The notes below the pieces were generated by a model. It had not been told where the DNA came from. It did not search any database and saw nothing but the letters and a program-made list of their open reading frames with translations. The position numbers and the translations under genes were made by a program. From Macrocybe gigantea (Eukaryota; Basidiomycota; Agaricomycetes; Agaricales; Callistosporiaceae), in NCBI GenBank assembly GCA_011319805.1, contig SJRY01000257.1, positions 186,001-250,000 of the forward strand: a DNA stretch of 64,000 nucleotides, written 5' to 3'. Shown here in pieces: positions 1-10,700 of the stretch (the first letter of the stretch is position 1; each line of letters opens with the position of its first letter).

Positions 1-246
1 ACGCCAGGGTGAGCGTTCCGTAACAACAGTTCACGAAAAAAAAAAACTTCATAAAGTTGCTTACAAGACCCGCGGTAAAAGTAGCCCGATATCCCATGAC
101 TGCCAAAATGTCAAGGCGACCGGAGGGTCCAGAAGTCAATTATTGACATCCAGCCTGAATTCTTGGCGCGTCTATTAGATAGCTCGGGCGCCCAATCAGA
201 TTTCATTCCGCCTATCTTCCACCGCAGGGCCGAGCAGCCTCAGACC

Positions 247-253
247 TATAAAT
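247..253 (+). promoter_or_regulatory. TATA box of hydrophobin 1
   Basis: TATAAAT lies 68 bases before the hydrophobin ATG at 321. The other two hydrophobin genes in the window have a similar box 60-107 bases upstream of their ATG, which supports it as a real core promoter. This is inferred from position and motif only. Confidence 0.55.
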
Positions 254-320
254 TCAAAAACGCCGTATGCGCCGTTCCAAGCGATTAGACTGTCGACACA
301 ATCGTGACAAGTGAAAAACG

Positions 321-925
321 ATGTTCGCTCGATTCACCTCTGCCATCGTCTTTGCGTTCGTCGCGTTGTTCGTGCTTGCGGCTGCTACAAACCCTACTGT
401 GACCGTGACCGTCGTAAGTACTTTTTGTCGCTTCAGTTCTACGTGCCTAACACGGAGATCCGTATAGACAGCGCCGGGTCCCACCGCAACGTCCATTCCT
501 GCAAGCCAATGCAACACTGGCAACTTGCAATGCTGCAACGCTCTTGAACGCGTAGGCGCTGCTTCATTGTTTCCGTTTCAGCAAAATGCTTATCTCTTCT
601 TTTCTGAAGGCCGACAACTCCGTCGTCGGTATCCTACTTGGACTCCTGGGGGTAGTGATTCAGGGCGTCGAGGCTCTTGTGTACGAATTTTCTACTGTGC
701 TTTGAAAATTGCACTCTGATTCATTGGTAGTGGAATTACTTGCTCGCCTATCGACATCTTGGGCATTGGGCAAAACTCCTGCCATGCTCAACCGGTTTGC
801 TGCCAGAACAACAACTTCGTAAGCGCCTCCTTCTCAATATGATCTTTTTCATCGGCTCGCTGACTCTTCCTTCGCAGAGCGGACTCATTGCCATCGGATG
901 CGTTCCCATCAATATCAATCTGTAA
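321..925 (+). CDS. Class I hydrophobin (copy 1)
   Basis: Small secreted amphipathic protein that would self-assemble at air-water interfaces to coat hyphae, fruit bodies or spores. The ATG at 321 opens a signal peptide (MFARFTSAIVF..., hydrophobic to about residue 23). A Thr/Val segment (TVTVTV) follows, and the first intron starts at the gtaagt near 414. All eight hydrophobin cysteines are visible: QCNTGNLQCCN, GITCSPI, SCHAQPVCCQNN and IGCVPI. Introns are inferred near 414, 552, 680 and 821. The reading ends PININL, stop at 923-925. The spacing and the long Cys3-Cys4 loop fit class I. No frameshift is needed. It resembles the copies at 5895 and 54802. Confidence 0.93.
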
Positions 926-2420
926 ATTTTGATAACAGGACCGATGTTGTTGGACCAGAACAATGGTGTGTTTGTCTTAGATACTTTGAAACGGGATAAT
1001 CCACATTGTCTGTCAATAAACGGCTTCGAAAATCTGAATTAATCAAAGAATATGAAGGCAATACCGCATGACCGCCCCTCCTGCCCAAAATGCATGCCAC
1101 AAGTCCTTTCGTAGCGCAGATCATCCGGGATTTGAATGTGTCAATAACCGGACTCTTGTCAGAAAGAAAGAAGCACCATGTAAAATCAGTGCTGCAGAGA
1201 TGACTCGAAATGACTCTTACTTCAGGAACAAGGAATGTTGGCTATAGAACAACGGTATATGATGAATCGTAATCGCCGTTCCTGTGGGTCGACGCTAAGA
1301 CTCCAATTTGACATCTTCAAGGGAAAAAGAACCAGATATACCAGGGATAAACTACGAAGCCGAAATTCCATGGACCTGAAAACGAGGAATCCATTGCTTG
1401 CGGAGATCGCCTTACTTGCAGGCGGCTGAGGCAGCACCATCGCTTGGCCTGCCAATATGTATGCCTTATGGAGAGCAGCATTTCCTCTGCGTTCTCGGAA
1501 GCTAGGTTGAGGCGATGACAGATGATTGGCTGGAGGAGAAACAATGACAGCAATTGGAGCAAGCTCAGCCAATGAACGCACAAACTCCATCCGGGACGCG
1601 TGTGGCACCGCTGTAACTTCGCCTGCGACTTGACATTTCGTCAAAGATGCGGAGAAGGGATGCCCCATCAGCCCTTACAAATGGTTTCCACAGTCAACAT
1701 GACCATATGAGCCCGTGCACGCGTAGGTAACTCTTCGCCATCGCGAGAAGAGCCACGCGGTCGGGATAGACCTCAACAGAGAACATTTGAAGCCCTGCAC
1801 CAGTATGGTATGTACACATGGCGTATTTTGGCAAGGCTTGAGCGCGTCAATAAACACGCTTAAGGCTCACACGAAAATGACGGCCCAACTGGTCATCTGA
1901 TAAATAAAATACATTCCAATGACTCTCAAGACAGAAGGCGAGTAATTCTCACCTAGATAGCTAACCTCCTACTATTCTTATTATCGCATAGTAAAACAGA
2001 GTTATCTGGCTCAGACATATTTCCCAAGGAAAAATCGCAATTGGCTCGAACTCGAGTATAGGGCCCCGCGACAAAGGGTAATTTTCAGTGATCATGAGGC
2101 GGGTGCTCGTCCCTGGTGATGTGGTAGACATGTGAGCAGAGAATGACACATAGCTCAACGGGTAGCGTCAAATGAAATGAAACCGACGCGACACCAACGA
2201 GGCATCATACGTTATATGCAGCGGAGGGCGGCAGCGTTTAGACTGGATGACGGGCACGCTGCTCGGTTGTGAGGAGTGTGCACGCGCCATCCGGAATGTG
2301 AATCTGACTTTGAAAATTCAGAACCACCCTTTGCCCGACCTCGCCCTCATTTTCTCGCCTTCGTGTCCATCACCCTCTTGAACGACAATACCCTCAGTCC
2401 ATCCTCCTTCAGTTCCTAAT
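926..2420. other. Intergenic region, no gene seen
   Basis: About 1.5 kb between hydrophobin 1 and beta-tubulin. Open frames here are short, lack recognisable motifs and do not join through plausible splice sites. The right part must hold the beta-tubulin promoter; pyrimidine-rich DNA from about 2330 to 2420 looks like its transcription start and 5' leader. Confidence 0.6.
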
Positions 2421-2569
2421 GTAAGTCGTCGCTTTCATCCTTCTCGTCGTTCTCGTCGCGCCATCATTGGAATCTTGCTCGATGGCAGCAGCGACACGCG
2501 GTATTTGTCGCGTTCTTTGTCGTACCACTTTCAAAATATCTGCTGTCAGTGGCTAACTCTCTCTTTCAG
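2421..2569 (+). other. Intron in the beta-tubulin 5' leader
   Basis: A consensus donor (gtaagt at 2421) and acceptor (ctttcag ending at 2569) bracket pyrimidine-rich DNA. The acceptor is one base before the beta-tubulin ATG. This is inferred from splice motifs. Confidence 0.6.
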
Positions 2570-2570
2570 C

Positions 2571-4412
2571 ATGCGTGAAATCGTTCATCTCCAGACCGGT
2601 CAAGTAAGCCCTGCCCTTACGACGTTAGTGACACGTCACTGACTGCTTCTGATGTCGCTGATGACAGTGCGGCAACCAAATTGGTTCGTATCGATGGCGG
2701 GGACTCTTCGCATGAGCATGTGTTCATCCGTTCCTTTCTTGATATTTAGGTGCCAAATTCTGGGAGGTTGTTTCCGATGAGCATGGTATCGCACCCGATG
2801 GTTTGTATCAAGGAAATAACGACCTTCAACTTGAGCGCATCTCGGTCTACTACAACGAGATCGGTGCCAACAAGTACGTTCCACGCGCCGTCCTGGTTGA
2901 CTTGGAGCCTGGAACGATGGACTCTGTTCGATCTGGCCCTCTCGGCGGCCTTTTCCGACCGGACAACTTCGTCTTCGGTCAGAGCGGTGCTGGTAACAAC
3001 TGGGCTAAAGGACGTGAGTATATCGAGGCTCGACCACCGTCTATGAAGAATGCGATACTGATAGAGGCGCTTTGCAGACTATACAGAGGGAGCTGAGCTC
3101 GTGGACTCTGTTCTTGATGTTGTTAGGAAAGAAGCTGAGGAACTGACTGCCTTCAAGGTAGGTACTTCGTTCAGACCATCTCTACATGATCTGAGCTATC
3201 TCATAGGATTCCAAATTACCCACTCGCTCGGCGGTGGTACTGGCGCTGGCATGGGTACCCTCTTAATCTCTAAGATTCGTGAAGAGTACCCTGATAGGAT
3301 GATGTGCACGTACTCTGTCGTCCCGAGTCCCAAAGTCTCCGACACTGTCGTTGAGGTATGTATTAGTTTCATATCAACGTATGCTATGTCATCTCACAAA
3401 CCGACCACTGTAGCCCTACAATGCCACACTGTCCGTCCACCAGCTCGTCGAGAACTCCGACGAGACGTTCTGCATCGACAACGAGGCGCTTTATGATATC
3501 TGCTTCCGAACACTCAAGCTCTCTACGCCTACTTATGGTGACCTTAACCACCTAGTCTCCATTGTCATGTCGGGTATCACGACTTGCTTGCGCTTCCCTG
3601 GTCAACTTAACTCGGACCTTCGTAAACTCGCCGTCAACATGGGTACGGTATCCTGTTTTATACACGATTTCAATGTTCAACCTAGTCCTAGTTCCGTTCC
3701 CCCGTCTTCACTTCTTTATGACTGGTTTGCACCATTGACTGCTCGTGGTAGCCAGCAATACCGTGCGGTCACAGTCCCTGAATTGACGCAGCAGATGTTT
3801 GACGCGAAGAATATGATGGCTGCTTCTGATCCTAGACATGGTCGTTACCTCACTGTGCGTCAAGGCCCTTTTTAACTCTCATTCATGCTAAGCGGCCTTT
3901 CCGCAGGTCGCAGCTGTGTTCCGTGGCAAAGTTTCGATGAAGGAGGTTGAGGAACAGATGCAAAACGTGCAGAGCAAGAACTCGGCCTACTTCGTCGAGT
4001 GGATCCCCAACAACGTCTTGACCGCTCAGTGTGATATTCCTCCTCGGGGATTGAAGATGGCCGTCACCTTCCTCGGCAACTCCACTGCCATCCAGAGTTG
4101 TTCAAGCGTGTGAGCGAACAGTTTACCGCCATGTTCAAGCGTAAGGCCTTCTGCACTGGTATACCCAGGAAGGTATGGATGAGATGGAGGTTAGTTGCGT
4201 AGTGCTTGGTCCTTAGTCAAGTGCCTGACCATAATGGTTTTAGTTCACCGAAGCCGAGTCGAACATGCAAGATTTGGTTGCCGAATACCAACAATACCAA
4301 GATGCCACGTACGTCGAACGATTGATGGTTTCTATGACTCGGCTAACACTCCTCTTCCAGTGTCGAGGAGGAAGTCGAGTACGAGGAGGAGCCTTTGGAG
4401 GAAGAGCATTAA
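2571..4412 (+). CDS. Beta-tubulin
   Basis: GTP-binding subunit of the microtubule alpha/beta heterodimer. It starts [20 protein letters not shown], the invariant beta-tubulin N terminus including the autoregulatory MREI. The tubulin signature GGGTGAGMG is at about residue 140. The C terminus is the expected acidic tail ([12 protein letters not shown], stop 4410-4412). At least eight introns can be placed, and together they give the usual length of about 445 residues. Residues at drug-sensitive positions read C165, Y167, E198 and F200. Four places need one inserted base to keep the conserved frame: about 3141 (before DCLQGF), 3725 (MTGFAP), 4095 (IQELFK) and 4150 (AFLHWY). These look like base-calling losses rather than a pseudogene, because everything else is perfectly conserved. 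Confidence 0.95.
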
Positions 4413-5787
4413 TTCTAATAACCTCCTCAAAAATTTCCTCCCTGCGGTGTTCCCTCGTTTATCCTGTTACCCATTGTCCCTCCCTCACGAACTACTACCC
4501 TATTGTCACGCTTTATGAATTTGTTGGCTTTCATCACTTGTTCTTACTCTTTTATTGGATCTTTGCATGCCTCGATGAATTAAACCTCGCGTTCCTTTTG
4601 CCAGGATGATCGGTTGTGAACTAGCATTCAGCATGAGATGTTTCCACTTTACGCTTTTTGCCGATAGTTGATAAGAACTGGCTCTGGTGTCAACATCAAG
4701 GGGCTGAGTTTCGAACATGTAGGAGGACGATGGCCATCTCCAGAGATGTGGTTGATCGTTCGGGAAAGGTGAGATAGCCCAATCCAGACTGTAAGCAAGA
4801 CTCGTTGATGCATCTGGCCGGCCTTCTCCTTGTTGAGTTGCCCTCATTCTCCGTCGCGGCTAACACAGACGATCTGGAAGCGGAAAGAAATCAATTGACC
4901 CATTTCCATGTCTCTCTCACTTACGGGGCTGAATTTCTACAATGGGCAGTAAATGAAAACAACGGCTACGACTGCCCGGAAGCGCTGCCCACTGTTTGAT
5001 TGTGGAGTGGGAAGATGATTGTCTGATCGCATTTGAAGGCCCTCCAAAAAAGTCCGAATTTTTCACGTCTTCAAATGGATGCATGTTCGTAGTCGCTGTC
5101 TTCGATTTCTTCTTCTTTGTCTCGTCTGAATTTTGTTTTGAATTCGTTTTTGTCAGCACCATATGGTCGCCGTGTCAAGGGGCTCCTTGACCCATCGGGG
5201 TTTTCAACGAGGCTCCATGCCGCAGGCCAATGTAGCCTGGGTTCCGTGGTGGCTGTCAAGTGTATCTCCATATCTGCCTCAACCTCATCTTGATCAACCC
5301 TCGGTTTCCCAGTACGTCTACATCTGTGCGTCGCCATGCCTGACGCGATCTGGGAGGCATTCATAGCTTTTTTCTTGAAAAGCGGAACGAAGAGACGCCC
5401 GTCTTCACCAGCCGATCGGACGAGTGTTCACAACTGGCCGTCGACCCTCTTTCTTGCGCGTCAGATCTGTCAGAAAATTTCTATGTCCCAGCTCTTTGCG
5501 ATGTCAGAGACGCGTTCACATGAGCTCCATTTACGGCGGCTGTCTTCGGACCACGGTTCCAGCATGGTCCTTGGCTTTCTATTTTCTATTTTTTTTTCCC
5601 CTGTTCATTCGGGTGTTCAGATCAACTTCGCGGGCAGACCCAGACTGACTTGACATCTTCTGTGGCTGCCTTCGGCTGCATCACTGGCAGGCCGTAATCG
5701 CGTTGTTTCCGCTTTATTCCAATACGGTCCAATTATTCCAGGATAATTGGGTATGCAAACGCGAGTACATAATGTCCCGTGGAGCGG
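4413..5787. other. Intergenic region between beta-tubulin and hydrophobin 2
   Basis: I see no gene. The first 200 bases are T/C-rich and should hold the beta-tubulin 3' UTR. Several weak open frames between 4800 and 5650 have no recognisable domain and overlap each other on both strands. The right end is the promoter of hydrophobin 2. Confidence 0.55.
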
Positions 5788-5794
5788 TATAAAA
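5788..5794 (+). promoter_or_regulatory. TATA box of hydrophobin 2
   Basis: TATAAAA located 107 bases upstream of the ATG at 5895, in the same relative place as in the other two hydrophobin genes. Confidence 0.55.
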
Positions 5795-5894
5795 TCTGAC
5801 CGGTTTTTGGCTGTAGCTGGTTCACCAAGTCGAACAAGCTACCCCCAAGCAGTTCAACTAGCCACACTCCAACATCTTTTCTGCTTTTGACAAC

Positions 5895-6683
5895 ATGTTC
5901 GCTCGTCTCCACAGCGCTCTGATCTACGCCTTCTTGGCGTTCACGATCTTTGCGGCAGCCATGCCTGGCGGTGTCCCACCACCACCAAGTCAGTGGTATT
6001 CTCTTTCTAGCGTTGGGTGTCGGGGGACTGATATTGCATCCTTTGTTATATAGGCCACCCCAGACGACTACCGTGACTGTCGTGCGTTTTGCCCTACTGC
6101 TCGTTTTTCGGCCAGGTATAAATCTATGATTCGGATGTTAGACTGCTCCAGGAACCACGACCACTGCTCCTGCGAGCCAGTGCAACACTGGCTCTTTGCA
6201 ATGCTGCAACTCCGTCCAGAGCGTAGGTCTATTCGACTTGTTCCAATCATTCGATGACAGATGATCATGATCTACGCCCGTTCATTCACAGGCCAGCTCT
6301 GGCGTTGTTGGTTTGCTCTTGGGTCTCCTCGGCATCGTCCTCTCTGACCTTAATGTCCTCGTGTAAGTGCAGAAACTACAGCTTTCGCGGACGAATTGGG
6401 CTGAGTTGCGCTCTCTAGCGGTATTACCTGCTCCCCAATCTCTGTCATCGGCGTTGGCGGCAATTCTTGGTACGTAACGATATGCGTTTTTTTCTTTCTT
6501 TGGTCTTTCTCTTACATGGCGGTGTCACAATTATAGCACTGCTCAACCTGTTTGCTGCGAGAACAACAACTTCGTAAGTCACAACGGAATCAGAAAAGCC
6601 CGTTCCAAATCAGTAACTTGAATTGTTGCCTACAGAACGGCCTCATCGCCATCGGCTGCACTCCGATCAACCTCAACCTCTAA
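5895..6683 (+). CDS. Class I hydrophobin (copy 2)
   Basis: Secreted surface-active protein. The ATG at 5895 starts a signal peptide (MFARLHSALIYAFLAF...). A Pro-rich stretch and a TTTVTV motif follow. The eight cysteines are present: QCNTGSLQCCN, GITCSPI, NSCTAQPVCCENN and IGCTPI. The reading ends NLNL, stop 6681-6683. About six short introns with clean GT-AG borders are inferred, for example gtaggt near 6222, gtaagt at 6363 and gtaagtcac at about 6572. The core between cysteines 3 and 4 is very hydrophobic (GVVGLLLGLLGIVL). It is closest to copy 1, 5 kb upstream in the same orientation, which suggests local duplication with beta-tubulin between them. No disruption. Confidence 0.94.
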
Positions 6684-7766
6684 ATTTAGGATGATTGACG
6701 AACAAACAGCCCCGGATTTAAGAGAACCGTGGGCTCCTATGTATCTTGAATTTTTTTTTTTGGGTTGTCTGTTTCGTAACAATCTTGTTTCTTGACTTCT
6801 GTATGGGTTAGGGTTGTAGGTTTGTGAATGATAGTGGTGGCTTTGGTCTTTCAGGAATTGTGGTTTCAATGCTGCATTGAGCGCCCTGATTTGAAGCATA
6901 GTGCCAAGTCCGCCAGCGCGGTGATAGGCCGGTATTCTGAACGCGGAACTGTTCACTTGTGCAAAATTGACTGATCTTCTAGATGTGAGATATATGGCTT
7001 TTCTGTTACAGCCCTCGATCTAGATGTGCATGAGCATCTCGTATCTGAGCGGTGAAATATGTATGCCGTGGTCCAATGCTCGCGGCAGACAGTGGGAATT
7101 GCAACGCGTTTGGCTGGAGCATTCCAGGGATGTTCCAGCGATTACATCGGAATCACCCCCAGGGGGAGGTTTCGATTTATAGACGTCTGTCAAAGATGCT
7201 TTAAAGGTGGCTCAAGGACATGGTCTAGTTCCTTGTGAACGCGGATGCGTGTGCATCACTGCGTCTGCACTGCGGTAGCGTCACTAGCTCCGCATGGAGA
7301 CGAGCTGTATTCACGCTTCCACGGAAAATTGTCCGTAAGTCCTGGGTTCTCAAAAGAAAATTTGCTTGGACGGCTGATATGTGATTGGGATCATCAACGT
7401 CATAGCTGACCGCATTGAAATCGTTGCGAGGACGTCAATGTACTGTCGCCTCGGACCGTAGAATAGAATCGACCACCAGCAGTCGCCACGTTCACGGGAG
7501 ACGTTATGAATGCGCGAAAAGCTGCGATGTGGTTATTCTGGATGAGAATTGACATCCTCCTACCAGCACTTGATCTTATCCGATGGCCTCGCGATCGGTT
7601 GTCAACAGTGATCATGACAAGCAAGGACAAATACAAAAATTGGATATGGAGATGCTTGCCGATTTTTTTTCTTCTCCTCTTCCTCCCCACTCGAATCCCA
7701 GGATTCCTCGCATCCGAGTGGTGAGGAAGACGACAGTATATCCGTTTGAATTAATTTATCGTCCCA
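6684..7766. other. Intergenic region, no gene seen
   Basis: About 1.1 kb between hydrophobin 2 and the URA2-type gene. Open frames are short and unconserved. It should hold the hydrophobin terminator (T-rich at 6750-6800) and the URA2 promoter; no clear TATA box is seen near 7767. Confidence 0.5.
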
Positions 7767-10700
7767 ATGGCTTTGACCAACCCTACGAGCCTGTCGGCGC
7801 CTGTTCGGCCCGCACTATCGCGGACTTCGAGCAACCTCGCTTACCTCCCTGCTCCACCGGTCACCGCTCCTTCATTGCGGGATGATGAGGAAGAGCCTCT
7901 CGACGGAATTTTAGAGCTTGCAGATGGCTCTGCCTACCGAGGTATCAGCTTTGGCGCGGAAGGCAAAAGTATCGCAGGAGAATGTGTCTTCCAAACCGGT
8001 ATGTCCTTACAACCTGAGCTATTTTTTCTAAATGCGCATCTGGTTCATCAAATTTTCCTTTGTGCAAGGTATGGTCGGATACACGGAGTCTTTGACAGAT
8101 CCGTCATACAAAGGACAGATATTGGTTCTGACATACCCCCTTATGGGAAACTATGGTGTTCCCGAGCGCCCACCTTCATTGGATACCCTCCCTGATCAGT
8201 TCGAATCGTCCCAGATTCATATCTCTGCCCTCGTTGTGGGATCCTACTCCGAAGACTACAGTCATTTCCTCGCCAAGTCCTCCCTCGGAGCATGGCTAAA
8301 AGAAAACGACGTGCCGGCTTGTATGGCATCGACACTCGCGCCCTGACCAAAAAAATTCGAGAAAAAGGATCTATGCTGGGGAAGGTCCTCGCGCGCAGGC
8401 GCGTCCTCTAGCCAGCCTCGTTTCTAACGCGGCGCTGCAGCTAGCATCTGCACCCCCATCGCCGTACGCATGGCGCGACGACTATCTGGATGTGCCTTTC
8501 GAGGACATCAACCAAAAAAATCTCGTGGCTGCGGTGTCGATCACGTCTCCCCGGTTGTACAAACCGGCGAGCAAGCCCAGGCTTCATCCGTCGGGGCGCC
8601 CGCTGCGCGTCTTGCAGTGGACGTCGGCATGAAATACAATCAGATTCGCTGCTTCATCAAGCGCGGCGTCGAATTGAAGGTTGTGCCCTGGGATTACGAC
8701 TTCAACTCCGACCCGGAACCATACGACGGTCTCTTCATTTCCAACGGTCCTGGCGATCCGACCATGGTGAAAGTGACCGTCGCTCGCATCGCCAAAGCGA
8801 TGGAAAAAGCCGACAGACCCATCTTCGGCATATGTCTCGGCCACCAGCTCATGGCTTTGGCGGCAGGAGCTACGACGTCCAAAATGAAATACGGAAATCG
8901 TGGACACAACATCCCTTGCACAGATGCCTTATCGGGCAGATGCTACATCACTAGCCAAAACCACGGTTATCAGGTTGACGAGGCCTCTCTACCGGCTGGG
9001 TGGAAAGAGCTATTCCGGAACGCCAATGACGGAAGCAATGAGGGCATCTACTGCGAAGACAAGCCCTTTTTCTCTGTCCAGTTCCATCCCGAATCGACTC
9101 CGGGGCCGCGCGACACCGAATTCCTCTTTGATGTCTTCATCCAGAACGTCGCTGACTGCGCCGCTACTAGTCACTTGGTTCCCATCTCGTTTCCTGGTGG
9201 CAACAAGGAGGATAACGAAAAGCGCGTCCCGCGTGTCAAGGTCTCGAAGGTCATAATTTGGGTTCCGGAGGTCTCTCGATTGGACAAGCTGGAGAGTTCG
9301 ACTATTCCGGCTCTCAGGCGATCAAGGCCCTGAAGGAAGAAGGCATCTATACTATCATGATCAATCCCAACATCGCTACGATCGCCACCTCCAAAGGTCT
9401 AGCCGACAAGGTGTATTTCCTCCCTGTTACACCGGAATTCGTGCGCAAGGTCATCAAGTACGAGAAGCCAGATGGCATTTACGTGACTTTTGGAGGGCAA
9501 ACGGCCTTGAACGTCGGCATCAAGCTCAAGGACGAGTTTGCGGAGCTCGGCGTGCAGGTCTTGGGAACGCCGATCGAAACCATCATCACCACCGAGGACA
9601 GACAGCTCTTCGCGAGCGCTATGGAACAGATCGGTGAAAAGTGCGCGGAGAGCTTCACGGCCACCAACCAGGACGACGCGGTCACCGCCGCGCGGACGAT
9701 CGGTTATCCCGTCATCGTGCGAGCTGCGTATGCTCTCGGTGGTCTGGGATCTGGGTTTGCGCAGGACGAGAACCAGCTGCGAGCGCTGTGCGCCAAAGCG
9801 TTTGCGACGAGTCCGCAGGTCCTGATTGAGAAGAGCATGAAAGGATGGAAGGAGATCGAGTACGAGGTCGTTCGTGATTGCAGGGATAATTGCATCACTG
9901 TCTGCAACATGGAGGTAATGCTGTCTTCTTTCGCGGTGAGTTTTGGCTGGATTTCATACCTCTTGTTGTCCAGAATTTCGATCCTTTGGGCATTCACACC
10001 GGTGATTCGATCGTCGTGGCCCCATCACAAACCCTCTCCGACTCGGATTATAACATGCTTCGTACTACGGCCATCAATGTTATCCGCCATCTGGGTGTGG
10101 TGGAGAGTGCAATATACAGTATGCTCTCAATCCCACATCACAGGAATATTGCATTATCGAGGTGAGCGATCGCCTTCATCGATCTGGAATACATCGCTGA
10201 GCCAGCTGCCTTATCTTGTTCAGGTAAACGCTAGACTGTCTCGTTCATCCGCGCTGGCTTCCAAGGCAACGGGGTATCCCCTCGCGTTCATCGCTGCCAA
10301 GCTGGGCCTCGGCATTCCGCTCAATGAAATCAAAAATTCGGTGACCAGGGTGACGAGCGCGTGCTTCGAGCCGAGCTTGGATTACGTCGTCGTCAAGATT
10401 CCGCGCTGGGACTTGAAGAAGTTTAATCGCGTCAGCAGGCTGCTGAGCAGCAGCATGAAGAGCGTCGGAGAGGTGATGAGCATTGGACGAACGTTCACGG
10501 AGACCATACAGAAAGCTATACGCGCTATCGATGACCAGTTTACTGGGTTTGCCAAGGCCAGTTGTCTTCACGTAAACGCTATTCTCTATTCTCATCTGCG
10601 CTATAGAACGATTTCGTCGAGAACATAGACGAGGAGCTCGTCAACCCCACGGACAAGCGCATTTTCGCCATTGCAACTGCGTTCCACAGAGGCTACAGCA

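Noticed and set aside
2571..4412. Beta-tubulin as a pseudogene
   Set aside because: Four one-base losses are present but all residues around them, all introns and the C-terminal tail are perfectly conserved, and other essential genes here show the same pattern.
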